Counted from the first letter of the stretch, positions 10,885 to 22,890 are shown. The stretch is DNA of 64,000 nucleotides from Acanthosepion lycidas (GCA_963932145.1 OZ010593.1:31682396-31746395), one strand, 5' to 3'. The notes: generated by a model from the letters alone, not told the origin. Translations and numbers: made by a program.

Positions 10885-11680
10885 AGAATGAGCAGGCTAA
10901 AAAATCTACATACACGTATATATACCTGCCCGTACGCATAAATATATTTCTGTCTCAGGTGTTATAAATAAGGTGCTCGGTTTTATGAAACAGACCTATC
11001 AGTATAAATTAATGAATATACATAATATACAATGTTGGAGATGCTTATTATATTAAAATACTTATATAAGCCTAACTTGCTGAACACGAGGTCCAAGTTG
11101 ATGTCTGCATGCATCAATAAACCCAAGCACCTGCTAAAATACATTGACACCAATTAAAAGAGATTGCAAAATAGATTTAATAACATTTTTTATATATCTA
11201 TACACACATGCAATCCAATATTACTGTACTCGATTAATTTATAACGTGTGTGTATATATAATTTCACCTTTATAAGTACATCAGATATATAGTCATGACC
11301 TATAATTTTTTTTATTTGCACCGTTATATTATATTTTCATTCTATGTTCTAGTTTAAGCTAATTGTTATAACTAGGGTATTTTATGTAAAAATAGAAAGT
11401 TATCCCCTTTGATATATTGTTTACTTTTGAATCCAAATTTAAATTTAAACAATTTATAATTTTTAACTTAACTTAAGAATTTAAATGATATAAATTGTAA
11501 ATATTTAATTCTAACATTTTACGCAACAATAATTAAATAAACAAGTTTTAACGCACAATTTTGAATCATCATTACGAGAACGCGAAATCCATAATTGTTA
11601 GAAAATATTTGCACCTGAAGATTGCAAGAACTGTATGAAACTCCGAGTTGTGCTATCGACGTTGGATATTATGTATATTC

Positions 11681-11682
<2 letters not shown>
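10882..11682. other. AT-rich sequence, nothing recognised
   Basis: No open frame of note and no repeat signature that I can place. Confidence 0.5.
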
Positions 11683-11745
<63 letters not shown>

Positions 11746-11885
11746 AAGAAATATACTCTTAAGGTGTGCTATATTTATGAGATAAAGTGCTTAATATCAG
11801 AGATAGAGCGTGTGTAAATATAAAGTGAACATTGAAGTCAACACTTAGAGGCGACAGGCTGTTTCATGCTACACGCAATCGTCAG
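11683..11885 (+). repeat. (TA)n plus dispersed repeat, paired with 41934-42105
   Basis: After the TA run, GAAGAAATATACTCTTAAGG to CAATCGTCAGGCC matches 41955-42102 over about 150 bp with scattered differences (shared landmarks CAGAGATAGAGCG and ACTTAGAGGCGACAG). Both copies begin at a TA run. Class unknown. Confidence 0.75.
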
Positions 11886-12265
11886 GCCAAGATTGTTTTT
11901 TTTTCTCGGCTATTTATATATACGGGTCAGTGGTGGTTATTTTGCCGGAAGTCGTTTATTTGTTTATTTATTTACTTATTTATTATTTGCTTGTTTTTAT
12001 TTATTTTTATTTTTTATTTTTATTTCTTATTTATTTATTTTTATTTTAATCGTTGTTTTATTGACGTAGTAAAAATTTGTTTGTATTGCTTATTTAATAG
12101 TTTTGGTTTGGGAAGATAAAGCCATTTATTCAATTTTGAAAAGGATTGCAGTAGTTTATTTTAAATATTATTTTGGCGGGAGCAGTTTTTAATTTGTTTA
12201 TTTATTTGGATTATTTTAGATTCATTTGTATTACTTGTTTTTTTTATTATTATTTATTTATTACA

Positions 12266-12329
<64 letters not shown>
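11886..12329. other. T-rich sequence ending in (TA)n
   Basis: TTTATTTA-type low-complexity sequence with Phe/Tyr/Leu-rich artefact ORFs, then a TA run at 12270-12329. Confidence 0.7.
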
Positions 12330-12331
<2 letters not shown>

Positions 12332-12420
12332 TTTCTGAATTCTGTTGAGAATTCTTCTAGACTCGATAAATTACTTAATTATGATTATTTCAAATTCTTC
12401 TAATAATTTCTTTCAATTGC
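12328..12420 (+). repeat. SINE tail fragment
   Basis: GCTTTCTGAATTCTGTTGAG through ATTACTTAATTATGATTATT matches the tail of the SINE at 12700-12795, without the tRNA-like head. A TA run replaces the missing 5' part. Confidence 0.65.
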
Positions 12421-12579
12421 ATGAATCGGCTTCTAATGCTCTGGATGGAGCGACTTAGGAATAAAAGAATGGGCTCTTGGGAACACAGTTCGTTGTGTTA
12501 AGGAAACTTCGATGAGTTACACCACGCAATTTGTGAAGAGCGGCGCTATATCAAGTCTAATCAGTTACTTCTTCGACAC
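12421..12579. other. Unassigned sequence between SINE pieces
   Basis: No feature recognised. Confidence 0.4.
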
Positions 12580-12800
12580 CGAGACCCGTTTGTACAGTTG
12601 GTATGACGCTTGTGTCGAATCGTAACGGTCTGTGTTCGATTCTGGGTAGTGTATGCCCGCTGCTGGTGAGTCCAAAATATGGGACGAAACGGCCGTCCAG
12701 TGCTTTCTGCATTCTGCATTCTGTTGAGGATTGTTCTAGGTTAGATGAATTACTTAATTATGACTATTACAAATGCCCCTAATAAATTTTCACAAACACA
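12580..12800 (+). mobile_element. tRNA-derived SINE
   Basis: The head from about 12588 shows a Pol III type A box region (GTTGGTATGACGCTTGTG) and, about 35 bp later, a B box (GTGTTCGATTCTGG), the layout of a tRNA gene. The non-tRNA body follows (CCAAAATATGGGACGAAACG ... GCTTTCTGCATTCTGTTGAG). It encodes nothing and would need LINE proteins to move. Confidence 0.65.
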
Positions 12801-12801
12801 C

Positions 12802-12852
<51 letters not shown>

Positions 12853-12872
12853 TATAGATATATATATATATC
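12788..12872. repeat. (CATA)n/(TA)n
   Basis: CACATACA units grade into a TA run with GATA interruptions at the SINE tail. Confidence 0.9.
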
Positions 12873-13066
12873 AGTGGGTATGAAGAAAAGGAGAGGTAGA
12901 GAGAGAACAAAAGGAAGATATATATAGCGAGAAGGTAAAATATTATTGTCATGAAGAATAATTTCTTCTCTGCAATTCACCGAAAAATACATACTAGAAA
13001 TAAAAGAAAGAGAAAAATTGACATCGAGAAATAAATGAAAATAATAAAAGTGTATATGCATACACA

Positions 13067-13068
<2 letters not shown>

Positions 13069-13151
<83 letters not shown>
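13069..13151. repeat. (TA)n(GA)n
   Basis: About 50 bp of TA abut about 30 bp of GA. The Tyr-Ile and Ser-Leu open frames over it are artefacts. Confidence 0.95.
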
Positions 13152-13153
<2 letters not shown>

Positions 13154-14869
13154 GGGGAGAGAATCAGGATAAATAACAGCAGCGAGTTTAGCTTGAAGTG
13201 CTTGGAACAACGAGCGCTGTTTTTCTCCGAGGACTGTGATTTGACGAAGAAAGAAAACAAGATTTTCCCGCAATGAAAAAGTCGACACAAGAAGGGGCGG
13301 CAAGGATGTCCTGTGTAATTATGAAGATATTGGACACATCTTGTATTCACCAGCGAGAAGTCGGACTGGCTGGTTGCCAAGGGGGGGAAATTCCGTGTCG
13401 TCTTTGGCAGTGTTACCCATAATCAATGGACACAGATGCGTTAGTCCGTCACCGGGTCGTTTCGAAATTTTTTTGCCTTAGTGTAATTAGTAGTGAGGAC
13501 GAACCAGTGAGAGTGGGAAAGAGTAAATGTTGGGCTATGAATTCGAGGTAAAGCTGAGGTTCGGGGAGAGGTTAAGTGGACGAACGAAGGCGTTTAGTGA
13601 TACTAGCTGGCAGCTGGTATGACGGAGAAGGTCTTGAACTCGACAAATTGGGTAAAACATAAGGCGGGAAAATATGGTGGATAAGTTTGGAGGAGAGAAA
13701 AAGGCGGGAAAATTAGAAGACTGTCGAGAAAAATGAGCGAAAGAAAAAAAAAATGGAGAAATAGACAATAGAATGAAATTTGTTTAAAAAATAGAAATCT
13801 GTGTTTTAAATAATTCTCCAAAATAGGTAAATAGAATTATTTTTAATGTAAGAAAATAAATAGTTGGATTTAAAGTGAGGCAGAAAGATCGGGAGATCTA
13901 AGCAAGTGTATCGACAAAAGAATAGGTTAATGGAAAAAGAGAACTATGTTCAAAGTTTGAAATATGGACGCTACATAATCTTCCAAAAAGATAGGACACT
14001 ACTTAAATTACTGGCCCGCTTGTATAAAGGGGACTATTTATTTTTAAAGATTTCTTTAGGTTTTCCTCAAAAACCTAATTTGTCAGAACCAAATTATACT
14101 ATTTTTTAAAATCTTTTTAGAATGGGGGTCCGGTTCAAAATATCAATACAGTGTTGAGTTATCTATCTTTTTTTTTATTTATAAATGTTAAGTTTGAAAC
14201 TGTCCTTACCTCAGTGATAACAGCATACGAGTAAAAGGAAATATCTGTAGTATGAAGTTATCAAAGCATTGTTCCAAACTTGAGATGTTCTTTTTAAAAA
14301 AAAGTACGGATATCTTTTTAAGACAGGGATCGATTTGATAATGTTTATTATGAATGACAAAATTTAATATTTTTCGTTTCTGACAAATGTTCCGCATCTC
14401 TTCAGGATATAGGCGATCATGTCCTCTACAACTTCCTAACCTACAAAAATTATTCCCCCACCAATTTTTTGTGTATTTTTTTTAATAAAAGGATCAATTA
14501 ATTTAATTAGTGCCAAATATATCTTCAAAGATTGAAATAATGAAATATGGGGATTTTAAAGGAATTTGTATCCTCTATTACCTATTAAATCTTTTTTCAG
14601 CTAAAATTCCTTTTCCAATACGAGAATTCACAAGTACAATAAATGAATGAAAGCCTTTATGAAAAGATTTCGAAAAAAAGAGACAAGAAAACATTGGTTA
14701 CAATTTGGAATAAAGAACGGATTTATAAAAATATTCTCGTTGAGAAAATAATGTAATAAAATAAAGTATTCCCAATGCTGATCGACTCACAACCTAGCCA
14801 CGACTTACGTAGAAACCTCGATAGTTAAAACACCCGTTTTAACACCATTAATCGTACTGAGTAAAATAA
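13152..14869. other. Apparently single-copy sequence, no gene recognised
   Basis: 13150-13760 is richer in G and C than average and not repeated elsewhere in the window. Its minus-strand frames (13535-13768 and others) show no domain. The rest is AT-rich with nothing recognisable. Confidence 0.5.
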
Positions 14870-15135
14870 GGTGTAACGGTGGAGGAATGTAGCCCGGATT
14901 GAATTCCAGTCGAATTCATTACATTTCCTTACGTGCTAAAACCATTGGGAAAGGCACAAAGCCTTTTCTTCTCCCCCTCCCGCTACGGGCAAATAGCAGG
15001 ACAGGGTTGTAGTCGGTCTAGGAGAAGGAAAACTCTGAATTCAAACCAGTGATTGTTGGGTTCCATCAGGCTATCTTGCCCAAGACATACCTCTTCGACT
15101 GCGGTTACTCCACGACTTAAAAGAATTATGACTTA
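14870..15135 (+). mobile_element. Degenerate tRNA-like SINE
   Basis: GGTGTAACGGTGGAGGAATG then TAGCCCGG and TGAATTCCAGTCGAATTC parallel the SINE at 61325-61440. The B box is decayed. The rest (CCTCCCGCTACGGGCAAATA and onward) has no second copy here. Confidence 0.45.
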
Positions 15136-15589
15136 AAAGAATCACACTGAACACCGATAAGTAGTCGGTAAGTTTTATTGGTTTAGCTAATTCTTTTAAT
15201 TTTTGTGTTTAGATCGCATTAGAAGCATCTGGTTTTTATTAACTTAAGTAGCTTTTTATTATATTGTGATGCTTGCAAAATCGGAGGTGTTCCTTTAAAA
15301 AATATCTCTCATCGATGACAAATGTTTATTGGTTTTTGAAGATAAGAGAAAATAGGCAAAAACTTTGACAATTTTTTTTTATTTTAAGAAAATAATCTAT
15401 CTTCAACGAAAATATAGATGACTGCATTTTATGAAGAATATAGGATTCAAATATTTTTGTTTGACTTCAGTCGCGATGAATAGAGTTCACAGTGGCTTTG
15501 AGCGAGTGAAGCCTTGGCAATAACCATCCTTCCTCTAACCATATGGACTTGAGCTAGAGAATCACGAATAAATGTGCCAAATGACAGAA
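15136..15589. other. No recognisable feature
   Basis: AT-rich. The minus ORF 15447-15698 overlaps the LINE-like fragment to its right and looks like its antisense. Confidence 0.45.
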
Positions 15590-15765
15590 ACCACATCATT
15601 TGAGGACTACCAACAGCAGCAACAGCTAAAATGGATAGCAAATGTAATTGGAAGTGTACGTAAACAACGTAACATAAACGTAGACAATTTATTTTCATGG
15701 AAAATGAATTTCCATCAAAAAATAAAATTTAAACAAAATAAATATAAATGTATGTCGGATTAAAT
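15590..15765 (+). repeat. Possible LINE tail fragment, paired with 49385-49470
   Basis: AGCTAAAATGGATAGCAAAT and surrounding bases match ACTAAAATGGATAGCACGTG at 49427. In the plus frame this reads QQLKWIANVI, like the RQL(R/K)W(L/I)xHV motif downstream of the reverse transcriptase in several LINEs. Assignment is tentative. Confidence 0.45.
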
Positions 15766-16130
15766 CCAATTCCTGAAATAAATTGTCTTATGTTAGGAAT
15801 CGAAAACAGAGAAGATAGGGATGTTTCAAGTATCGTCAGAGAGTTTGTGTTCAAATGCATTATTTCGGGCCTCGTTTGAACATAAGCCCAACAGGGCTAG
15901 GGCTTAGGCACGTCTTATCCACAGATGGTTACCCTCCATAAGGGGTGCAGTTTCGAATTTTGGCGTAGTACGCATATTTTATATTTATTCACGAATATTC
16001 ATGCCGGTAGTTGAAAAAATATTGTTTAATGAAAAAAAAACGAAAACAAAAACAAAACAAAACAAAAACAAAAAACAGAGCATCTACACGAATATGAGTA
16101 TCTATCGAAAATTAACCTTTAATTAAGTAA
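15766..16130. other. No recognisable feature
   Basis: Includes a small hairpin (AAGCCCAACAGGGCTAGGGC, near 15887) and an AAAAC-rich tract at 16027-16077. Confidence 0.4.
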
Positions 16131-16213
<83 letters not shown>

Positions 16214-16404
16214 GAAATAGATACGATTTAGCTAATATAAGGTCTGGTTGATTGTTTTGATTTTATGACATATTACGAATTATATTTTTTCAAATGGATT
16301 CTTTCTCTCCAGCAGAGAATATAGTCTGCGTATTCTAAACCCTGTTCATATTAAGATAGATAAGATAGATAGGAACAGGCTAAGATAAATAGGAACAGAC
16401 TGTA

Positions 16405-16442
<38 letters not shown>

Positions 16443-16530
16443 GTGAACGGACTGAAATAGATAGATAGATATAAACTAACTTAGCCTAGATAGATATGAA
16501 CTAACTTAGGCTATATAGATAGATAGTTAG
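16131..16530. repeat. (TA)n and interrupted (GATA)n
   Basis: A TA run of about 80 bp is followed after 130 bp by GATA repeats interspersed with AGGAACAGACTG and AACTAACTTAGGC motifs, a diverged compound minisatellite. Confidence 0.9.
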
Positions 16531-16619
16531 GCATTCTTTCAGATAAACAAGAGTGCTTTCCTTTCTTTATATGAACCGTCGATGTGTTAACGATTATTAC
16601 TGAATGTGTTTATCAAATT

Positions 16620-17800
16620 TTAGATAAGAACGGCGAGGCTGGGGCAGTGGCTTTGCATATCTCGAAGTCGTTTGACAGGATTTAGTATGCTGGCCTTATT
16701 CACAAGCTCAAGTGCCAAGGCATCTCTGGCCAAATATTTGGCTTAATCCAGCCTTCCTTAACAAATTGTGTAATGCAAGTCAAGTTGAACGGTCACTCTT
16801 TTAAATCATCTCACATGAATTCGGGTGTCACAAGTGCTCTATCCTTGGACCAAAGTTGTTTCTTTTCTTCATCTACGGTCTGGCCGATGTCATCTTTTTT
16901 GTGTTGTCATCGAACACTCACTGAAACTTTTGAGATACAAACGATTATTCGTTGTCACTTCTGTAATGCTCGTTGTAGTAGAGACTTTGTAATCACAGAC
17001 ACAACTTATAGTAACGCCGTTGAACAATACTGGTGCGAGACGCCTTCGAAAAGCACTCGCGCTAATAGTACTTGCTCGATAATACTCGCTCGAACAGCAA
17101 CCCGTATAGTGATCCGAATAGGGAGATAGTATCGACTAGAAATGATGATCTGTATAGTAATAGAAGATAGACTAGAAATAGCAGATCGTTTAGAAGTTAG
17201 CTATTTCCTACATATATGTGTTTCCTCTATGGTCACGTGGTCTACTTAATTCAATAAAGGGGTCGTCTGTGTCACTGGCGATCTATGTTCAAAATCAAGT
17301 GTCGGCAGAGACACTTTATTCCTATATAACACATGAGTACCTAGCTAGCCATTTATATAATGACACAACTATTTACTCCTGTAAAAATAAAATTTGTAGT
17401 TGATGACCTGCAATCAGTTGTTAATTGGGAAAAAAATGGCGAGTAAATTTTAACGCTCGTAAAACGAAACTGCTTTTAATCATCATAGAAAACCATTTTT
17501 GCTTTCATTATGTCAAGACGCTAACCCCTAGGGGAACAACTTATTACGGCTTCTTGGTCTCACGTTTTCTATTGACTAGCTCAGGTTGTGTTGCCACACT
17601 CCATCTTGCACATATATAAAAAATCTAATATTTGTCCATTCATTGAATATTCCCGCCATAGCTAGACTGGTGCTCCTGATATATATCTTGAAGTGTCTGC
17701 AATATTATCGTTCCTGACCTGGCTTCTCGGCTTTAATCACTTTCCTACCGACGTAACTTAGCTGCCCTATGTCTTTTCTATGGCAGTTGTTCTAATGAGC
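16620..17800 (+). pseudogene. Decayed LINE reverse transcriptase
   Basis: Plus-strand pieces read in order as RT palm and thumb motifs of a non-LTR retrotransposon: GEAGAVALHISKSFDR (residues around the first catalytic Asp, here HIS for DIS) near 16636, SILGPKLFLFFI after a frameshift near 16843, DTTIYSC after a further break near 17361 (the second half of the xADD region), VVNWEKKWRVNFNARKTKLL near 17419-17480, and CPFIEYSRH near 17640, matching the RPxxEYCxH motif of the family. Multiple stops and frameshifts show long decay. The same family occurs at 30160, 50500, 57453 and 63890. By motif it is Jockey- or CR1-like; the clade cannot be settled by eye. Confidence 0.75.
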
Positions 17801-17807
17801 TTTGATA

Positions 17808-18085
17808 CTTGGTATCTAGACCACATGTTACCTCGACTTCGTACCACTTTATCGCTTGGTACCTCGACCTCACATGGTACCTCGTCTTCACTTGGTACCT
17901 CGTAATCGCTTGGTACCTCGTCATCGCTTGGTACCTCGACCTCACTTAGTACATTGGTACCTGGTACCTCGACCTCACGGTACCTCGACCTCACTTGGTA
18001 ACTCGACCTCACTTGGTACCTTGTCATCCCTTGGTACCTTGACATCACTTGGTACCTCGACATCACTTGGTACCTCGACGTCAAG
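17808..18085. repeat. 18-bp minisatellite with GGTACC in each unit
   Basis: The unit CTTGGTACCTCGACCTCA recurs about 15 times with substitutions and two partial units near 17950. Because 18 is a multiple of 3, both strands stay open: plus frames give a six-residue LVPRPH-like repeat, the minus frame (17767-18129) gives VPSDEV-like hexapeptides. No start context, domain or flanking exon supports a protein. Confidence 0.9.
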
Positions 18086-18229
18086 CGATGTTCAGACCGT
18101 AAAATGTGCATAAAGGCAGTAGTTTTCATTCATTAGATTTTGATTAACAATGTAGAAGTATCCAGGATTTTCAAATTAATTTTTATACCGCTGTTAATCA
18201 GGCTTGAATTAGACTATTTCCTCACTCTC

Positions 18230-18247
18230 CCTCCCTCCCTCTCTCTC

Positions 18248-18301
<54 letters not shown>
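18230..18301. repeat. (CTCC)n(TA)n
   Basis: CTCCCTCCCTCTCTC followed by about 50 bp of TA. Confidence 0.95.
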
Positions 18302-18302
<1 letters not shown>

Positions 18303-18369
18303 CTTTAGTAGTTCGACATTCTTAGTTTGCTGCTAACACTCGTGTAGATTTTCTGCCACAACTCTCCTT

Positions 18370-18858
18370 CCATCCATGCGGAAAGACGTTCTTCTTCCAT
18401 ATCTTAATAGTTGTTTGATTTATTCATTTAAATGTAATTGTGATTCACACTACATAGAGAGAACGATTCAAAGACTAGATATCAGAATAAAGCAACATGT
18501 ACCAACAAAAATACGAAATCTTAAGTATTCTCCTTCACACATTCTGACCAACACATACGGGTATTCCATCGTAGATCACCTGATAAATAACCATAAATGT
18601 GCCGCTAATTTCCGTGTGAACTCGTTTTCCACCCTTAAAAATATTGGAGGCCATATATATATTCTGTCCATCTTTTTGTTGATAATTATATATTTATTAA
18701 CTCAGTTGATTATTTTTAGCTCTGTTGAACGAGGATCGAAACCGGTTAGCGATCTCATTTTTTAATTTTACCTTTTAATTATTATCATGAGTGATAATAA
18801 ATACAAATTTTGTCTATTCATAGCACTCATTAAATTTTGTCCCACCAATAAAATACCC
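18370..18858 (+). pseudogene. Penelope-like element 3' end: GIY-YIG fragment and tail
   Basis: The 129-codon frame 18376-18765 contains a GIY-YIG-type endonuclease region: CLIYSFKCNCDSHYIERT (the YIG is YIE here, so the key Gly is lost), RIKQHVP, then SIVDHLINNHKCAANF. It lacks the reverse transcriptase. Its tail (GAGGATCGAAACCGGTTAGC to CCACCAATAAAA) matches 39160-39287 and abuts the oppositely oriented element that starts at 18858. It belongs to a different Penelope-like lineage from that neighbour. Confidence 0.8.
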
Positions 18859-21690
18859 AAGTCTTTATTTAACCGTAGTTTATATGTATTTAATTTTAAA
18901 ATCCAGTATTTTTCTTTTTTTCTGCGTGTGTATGTGGAACTAAAATCAGAATCTATCAATAAACATTTGCAGTTTTCTAATGAGTGTCCTGATTGATTAA
19001 AGTGTTCAGCTATGGGGGAATAAGGATTGTTTTGACGTATGGTTTGTTTATGATTGTTGAAGCGAAATCTAAAATTATTTCCAGATTTACCAATATATCC
19101 ACTATTAGGACATAAGGTGAAGAATAAATAGTAGATTATGTTATGGCTATCACATGTGAGGTGAGGTGGGTGTATCTTGAAATTGGTGTTGGGTACAGAA
19201 AATACATTATCTATTATTAAGTGTTTGTAAATTAAGCAATGAGGTTTGTTACATTTGTAATTTCCTGATTGGTTTGTATTGTTTAGATATTTGTTAGAGG
19301 TGAGAATAGCTGATAGGTTAGGTGATTGTTTCTTTGCATTTATGGGTGGTTTATCGAAAATGTCTTTGATCTTTTTGTCTAACTGGAGGTTCTTGTAATC
19401 CTTTTTTAAATTGTGAATAAGTGTCTGGGAATATTGATTGTGGTTAAAAACCATGGGAATTCGATTGTTGTTTTTACTTTTCTTGTATGTGAGAAGTGTG
19501 TTACGATTTATGTGGATAATTTTATTTAGTGCTTCTTTTATTATTTTTATTGGGTATTTACATTTTAGGAATTGTTTTGTTAAGTTATTAATGTTGTATA
19601 GAAAATCTAGATGGTCTGAGCATATGCGTTTGATTCTTAGAAATGAGCTGTATACAATAGATTTTTTTAATTTAAGGGGATGACAGCTGTTAAAGTGCAG
19701 GAATTTATGTTGGTTTGTGGGTTTGTTGTATAGACTGGTAGAAAGTGTATGTTTGTTTAATTTTATCATAACGTCTAAGAAAGGGACGGATGTGTATGAG
19801 TGCTCCATGGTAAATTTAATTGTGGAAGTTGTTGCAGAAAGTGAAAAAGTTTTTAAATTTTTCTGATCCATGAGTCCATAGTAAGAAAATGTCATCGATA
19901 TATCTGAAATAATGTGAGGGTTTAACTTCTGAATTGTCTAGTATCTTCTTTTCTAGAATGTGCATAAAGATATTAGCATAACTAGGTACCATTTTCGTGC
20001 CCATTGCTGTACCACTAATCTGTAAATAGTGTTTGTTGTTGAATTTAAAATTATTATGTGTTAAAATGGCATTTATTAATTGGCATATATCTGTAATTTG
20101 GTAGTTAGGTTATTTTTGGTTACGAAGGAACTCATAGCAAGCTGATACTCCTTCAACATGTGGAATGTTCGTGTAAAGGGACGAAACATCCATCGTTACT
20201 AGGATTGTATCATGGTGGACTAAGTTAATGTTTTGTAATTTGTTGAGAAAGTCAGTAGTGTCTCTAATATAACTAGGTATGTCAAGCAATAAAGGCTTTA
20301 GGATATTGTCTATGTACCCAGATATAAGTTCTGTGAGGGTACGAATGCCTGATATTATGGGTCTACCAGGTGGCATGATTTTAAGGGATTTTGAAATTTC
20401 ATAGATGTTCTCTTCATTATTTGATTGTGTAATTTGATGTGGGTTGGATGAAAAAGTGTTAGGGTGTTTTTCTGAAAGGATTTTGGGGAGTTTATGTTGT
20501 TTTGGGATAGTAGATAGTGCTGTTTAAGGGTTCTCAGGAATAAGAGATTTTATGGTATTTTTTATGTTGTGGTTCAGGTTCTCAGTGAGAAGTGATAATT
20601 CTGTTTTGAATGTGCTAGTCGGGTCTAGAGGTAAGGGTACATAGAATCTGTTATTTTGAAGTTCTGATTCTGCTTCTTTAATGTAGTTGTTAGTGTCTAA
20701 GATGGTTATAGCTCCGACCTTGTCGGCTGGTACGATAATTATGTCTCGGTTGTTTTTAAGAGTATAAATGGCTTGGTGTTCTATTTTGGATAAGTTGTAT
20801 TTTTTTATCTGGCGTCCTTTGTTTTTTAAGAATTTATCCATGTGTTGTCTGGCTTTGTTGGCATATTGATCCAAGTGTTGGTTACGTCCACTTGGTGGGG
20901 TCCATAGAGTGTTATACTTCGTAGAAGCGAGTTTGGGGCATGATTGGTTAGCGCTGTTGTCTGTATTAGAAGTAGATTTGTTGTTTAAGAAATATTCTTT
21001 TAGTCTCAGTCTACGAAGGTATTTTTCCATATCGTAGCAAAGGTTTAGAGGGTTTAGTGGTTGTGAGGTGCAGAATGATAATCCTTTATTTAATAAAGAG
21101 GTTTCTCCTTGGGCGAGAGTATATTTAGATAGGTTAGCGATGTGGTTGTCAGCAGAGGTAGTATGGGTGTACTGAATATAATGAGATCTTCGTGAAATCT
21201 GTTGTATTAAATAGTTATTCAGGTAAGTTATGTGTTGTAAAATGGGGTCCTCAGAAATTAGTTTATAGAGTTTTTCGGTTTTCAAAAATATACACTGTGT
21301 CAGTTATATTTGGTACAGGAAATTGAGTGTTTTTTTTTTACTTGAAAGTATTGAAAAGGAGAAAGTGTTAGGTAGAGAAAATAAGTGATTTTTTTTAGAT
21401 AAGTTCATGTAAAACTATTTTTTAATGTAAGCAGTGTTGTGCGCAAGATTTCTTAATTGCGTGGAGGTTCTGTTGTATATATGTTGGGCTTTTTGTTTAT
21501 GCAATGTAATAAAACTATGTTGGAAATTGTATTTAAATCGGAATCCTTTTGGTATTAAGTCCATTTTCTTGCAAAGTCCGAGAAATATAATATCCGAGTG
21601 TATCTGTGCCAGTTTGTAGAATTTTTTTTCTAGTTTTCTTCTATCGTAGAGTTTTGGGCCGTGTAAGTAGGGTCCAAATAGCATAATGAG
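18858..21690 (-). pseudogene. Nearly full-length Penelope-like retroelement, minus strand
   Basis: Reading from 21684 down to about 18858, one minus frame carries the N-terminal region (IPKGFRFKYNF near 21550), then WTPPSGR and DIIIVPADKVGAITILD (near 20910-20690), RT motifs MPPGRPIISG and LVTMDVSSLYTNIPH (20376-20170), GTKMVPSYANIFM and YFRYIDDIFLLW (20004-19880; YIDD is the catalytic box), and then, in another frame, IKFTMEHSYTSVPFLD and a C-terminal GIY-YIG endonuclease (SGYIGKSGNNFRFRFNNHK, near 19090-19040). In-frame stops lie at about 21415, 21300, 20524 and 20110, with one frameshift near 19820. The catalytic residues are otherwise present, so decay is recent. The last ~25 codons of the minus ORF are antisense of the neighbouring element's tail. 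Products would be a reverse transcriptase-endonuclease acting at chromosome ends or breaks. Confidence 0.9.
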
Positions 21691-21693
21691 AAG

Positions 21694-21975
21694 CCACGTA
21701 TATTGGTGAATATGGAAATAATTTTAGATTTCGCTTCAACAATCATAAACAAACTATACGTCAAAACAATCCTTATTCCCCCATAGCTGAACACTTTAAT
21801 CAATCAGGGCACTCATTAGAAAATTGTAAATGTTTATTGATAGATTCTGATTTCAGTTCCGCATACACACGCAGAAAGAAAGAAAAATACTCGATTTTAA
21901 AATTAAATACATATAAACTAGGGTTAAATAAAGACTTAGGTATTTTAAATCTTTATAAATATTTCAATAGTTAAA
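21694..21975 (+). pseudogene. 5'-truncated Penelope-like copy, head to head with the previous one
   Basis: The plus strand reads YIGEYGNNFRFRFNNHKQ and then EHFNQSGHSLENCKCLL to a natural stop after LYKYFNS. This is the same GIY-YIG C-terminus as encoded on the minus strand at about 19090-18858, nearly identical. It begins exactly in the YIG motif, about 10 bp from the 5' edge of the minus-strand element. Its tail, unlike the minus copy, is not overwritten by another element, so it shows the true C-terminus of the family. Confidence 0.85.
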
Positions 21976-22219
21976 CATTTTTTTAGATATAGTTAAATTT
22001 TTTTTATTTTTTAATCAACATCTAAAATATTATTACAGTTAGATTTACGTTAGGAATATTCGAACACAGTGGCGTTCCATATCACGTCATGTCCGCATCT
22101 CGCAACGGACGTTATTTGTAAACAAACAGTTATTTCTGAAGAAAGATTGAGGTCAATCTGAAATATCAAATATATATATAAATAAATAAATACTTTCATA
22201 AAAAACATTATTTTTTTAA
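21976..22219. other. AT-rich sequence, possibly Penelope-like 3' tail
   Basis: Follows the stop codon of the GIY-YIG frame. No other feature recognised. Confidence 0.35.
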
Positions 22220-22357
<138 letters not shown>

Positions 22358-22890
22358 GACATCTAACGTAGACCTGTTTAACAGGTGTAATATTGGAGGA
22401 ATCGAGACTTTTCTCATACAGTCTCAGTTACGATGGACTGGTTATGTCTTGAGAATGTCTGATGACAGGATACTGAAGATCCTAATGTCGAACCAGTTAG
22501 ATCAGGGCTATAGGAATGTAGAACACCCATGGCTAAGATACAAAGACAAGGTGAAGAGAAACTTTTCAGCTGTCAATATAACACCCTTGAACGCTTCGCC
22601 TTGGAGCGGGTAGAATGGAGATCAACATCCTTTAGTCAACTCAGAAGTTTTCAGTCAGCTTGTCTGAATCGTCTTCAACAAGCGAGAGCAAGATCTAAAA
22701 GGTCAGCCAATCAAACAGTGATCTCATCCCACAATCTTCACTCTTTCTCCATATGTGGCCTTCTTTGTAAATCACTAGCGGGTCTTAAGTGCCATTTAAG
22801 ATTATCGCAGAAAAATTTCATAACTGAATCAATTAAGCTCTCAGATCCTCATACGTCGAAGCCGAGGGGAGAATCCATTATTATTATTAT
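22358..22890 (+). pseudogene. LINE C-terminus with zinc-finger-like motif
   Basis: The plus strand reads LRWTGYVLRM near 22427, then KDKVKRNFSAVNITPLNASPW near 22541, and finally, after frameshifts, CGLLCKSLAGLKCHLR near 22753-22805. The last is a C2H2-like finger at the end of the LINE ORF2. The fragment at 40550-40845 belongs to the same family (shared TCACTAGCGGGTCT). The RT domain itself is missing, as expected for the remaining 3' part of a rearranged copy. Confidence 0.7.

Noticed and set aside
13535..13821. Minus-strand frames of 72-77 codons as small genes
   Set aside because: Overlapping frames in purine-rich DNA, no domain and no supporting signal.
17767..18129. 120-codon minus frame with hexapeptide repeats as a repeat protein
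   Set aside because: Openness follows from the 18-bp minisatellite period; no flanking coding sequence or conservation visible. Kept only as a low-interest finding.
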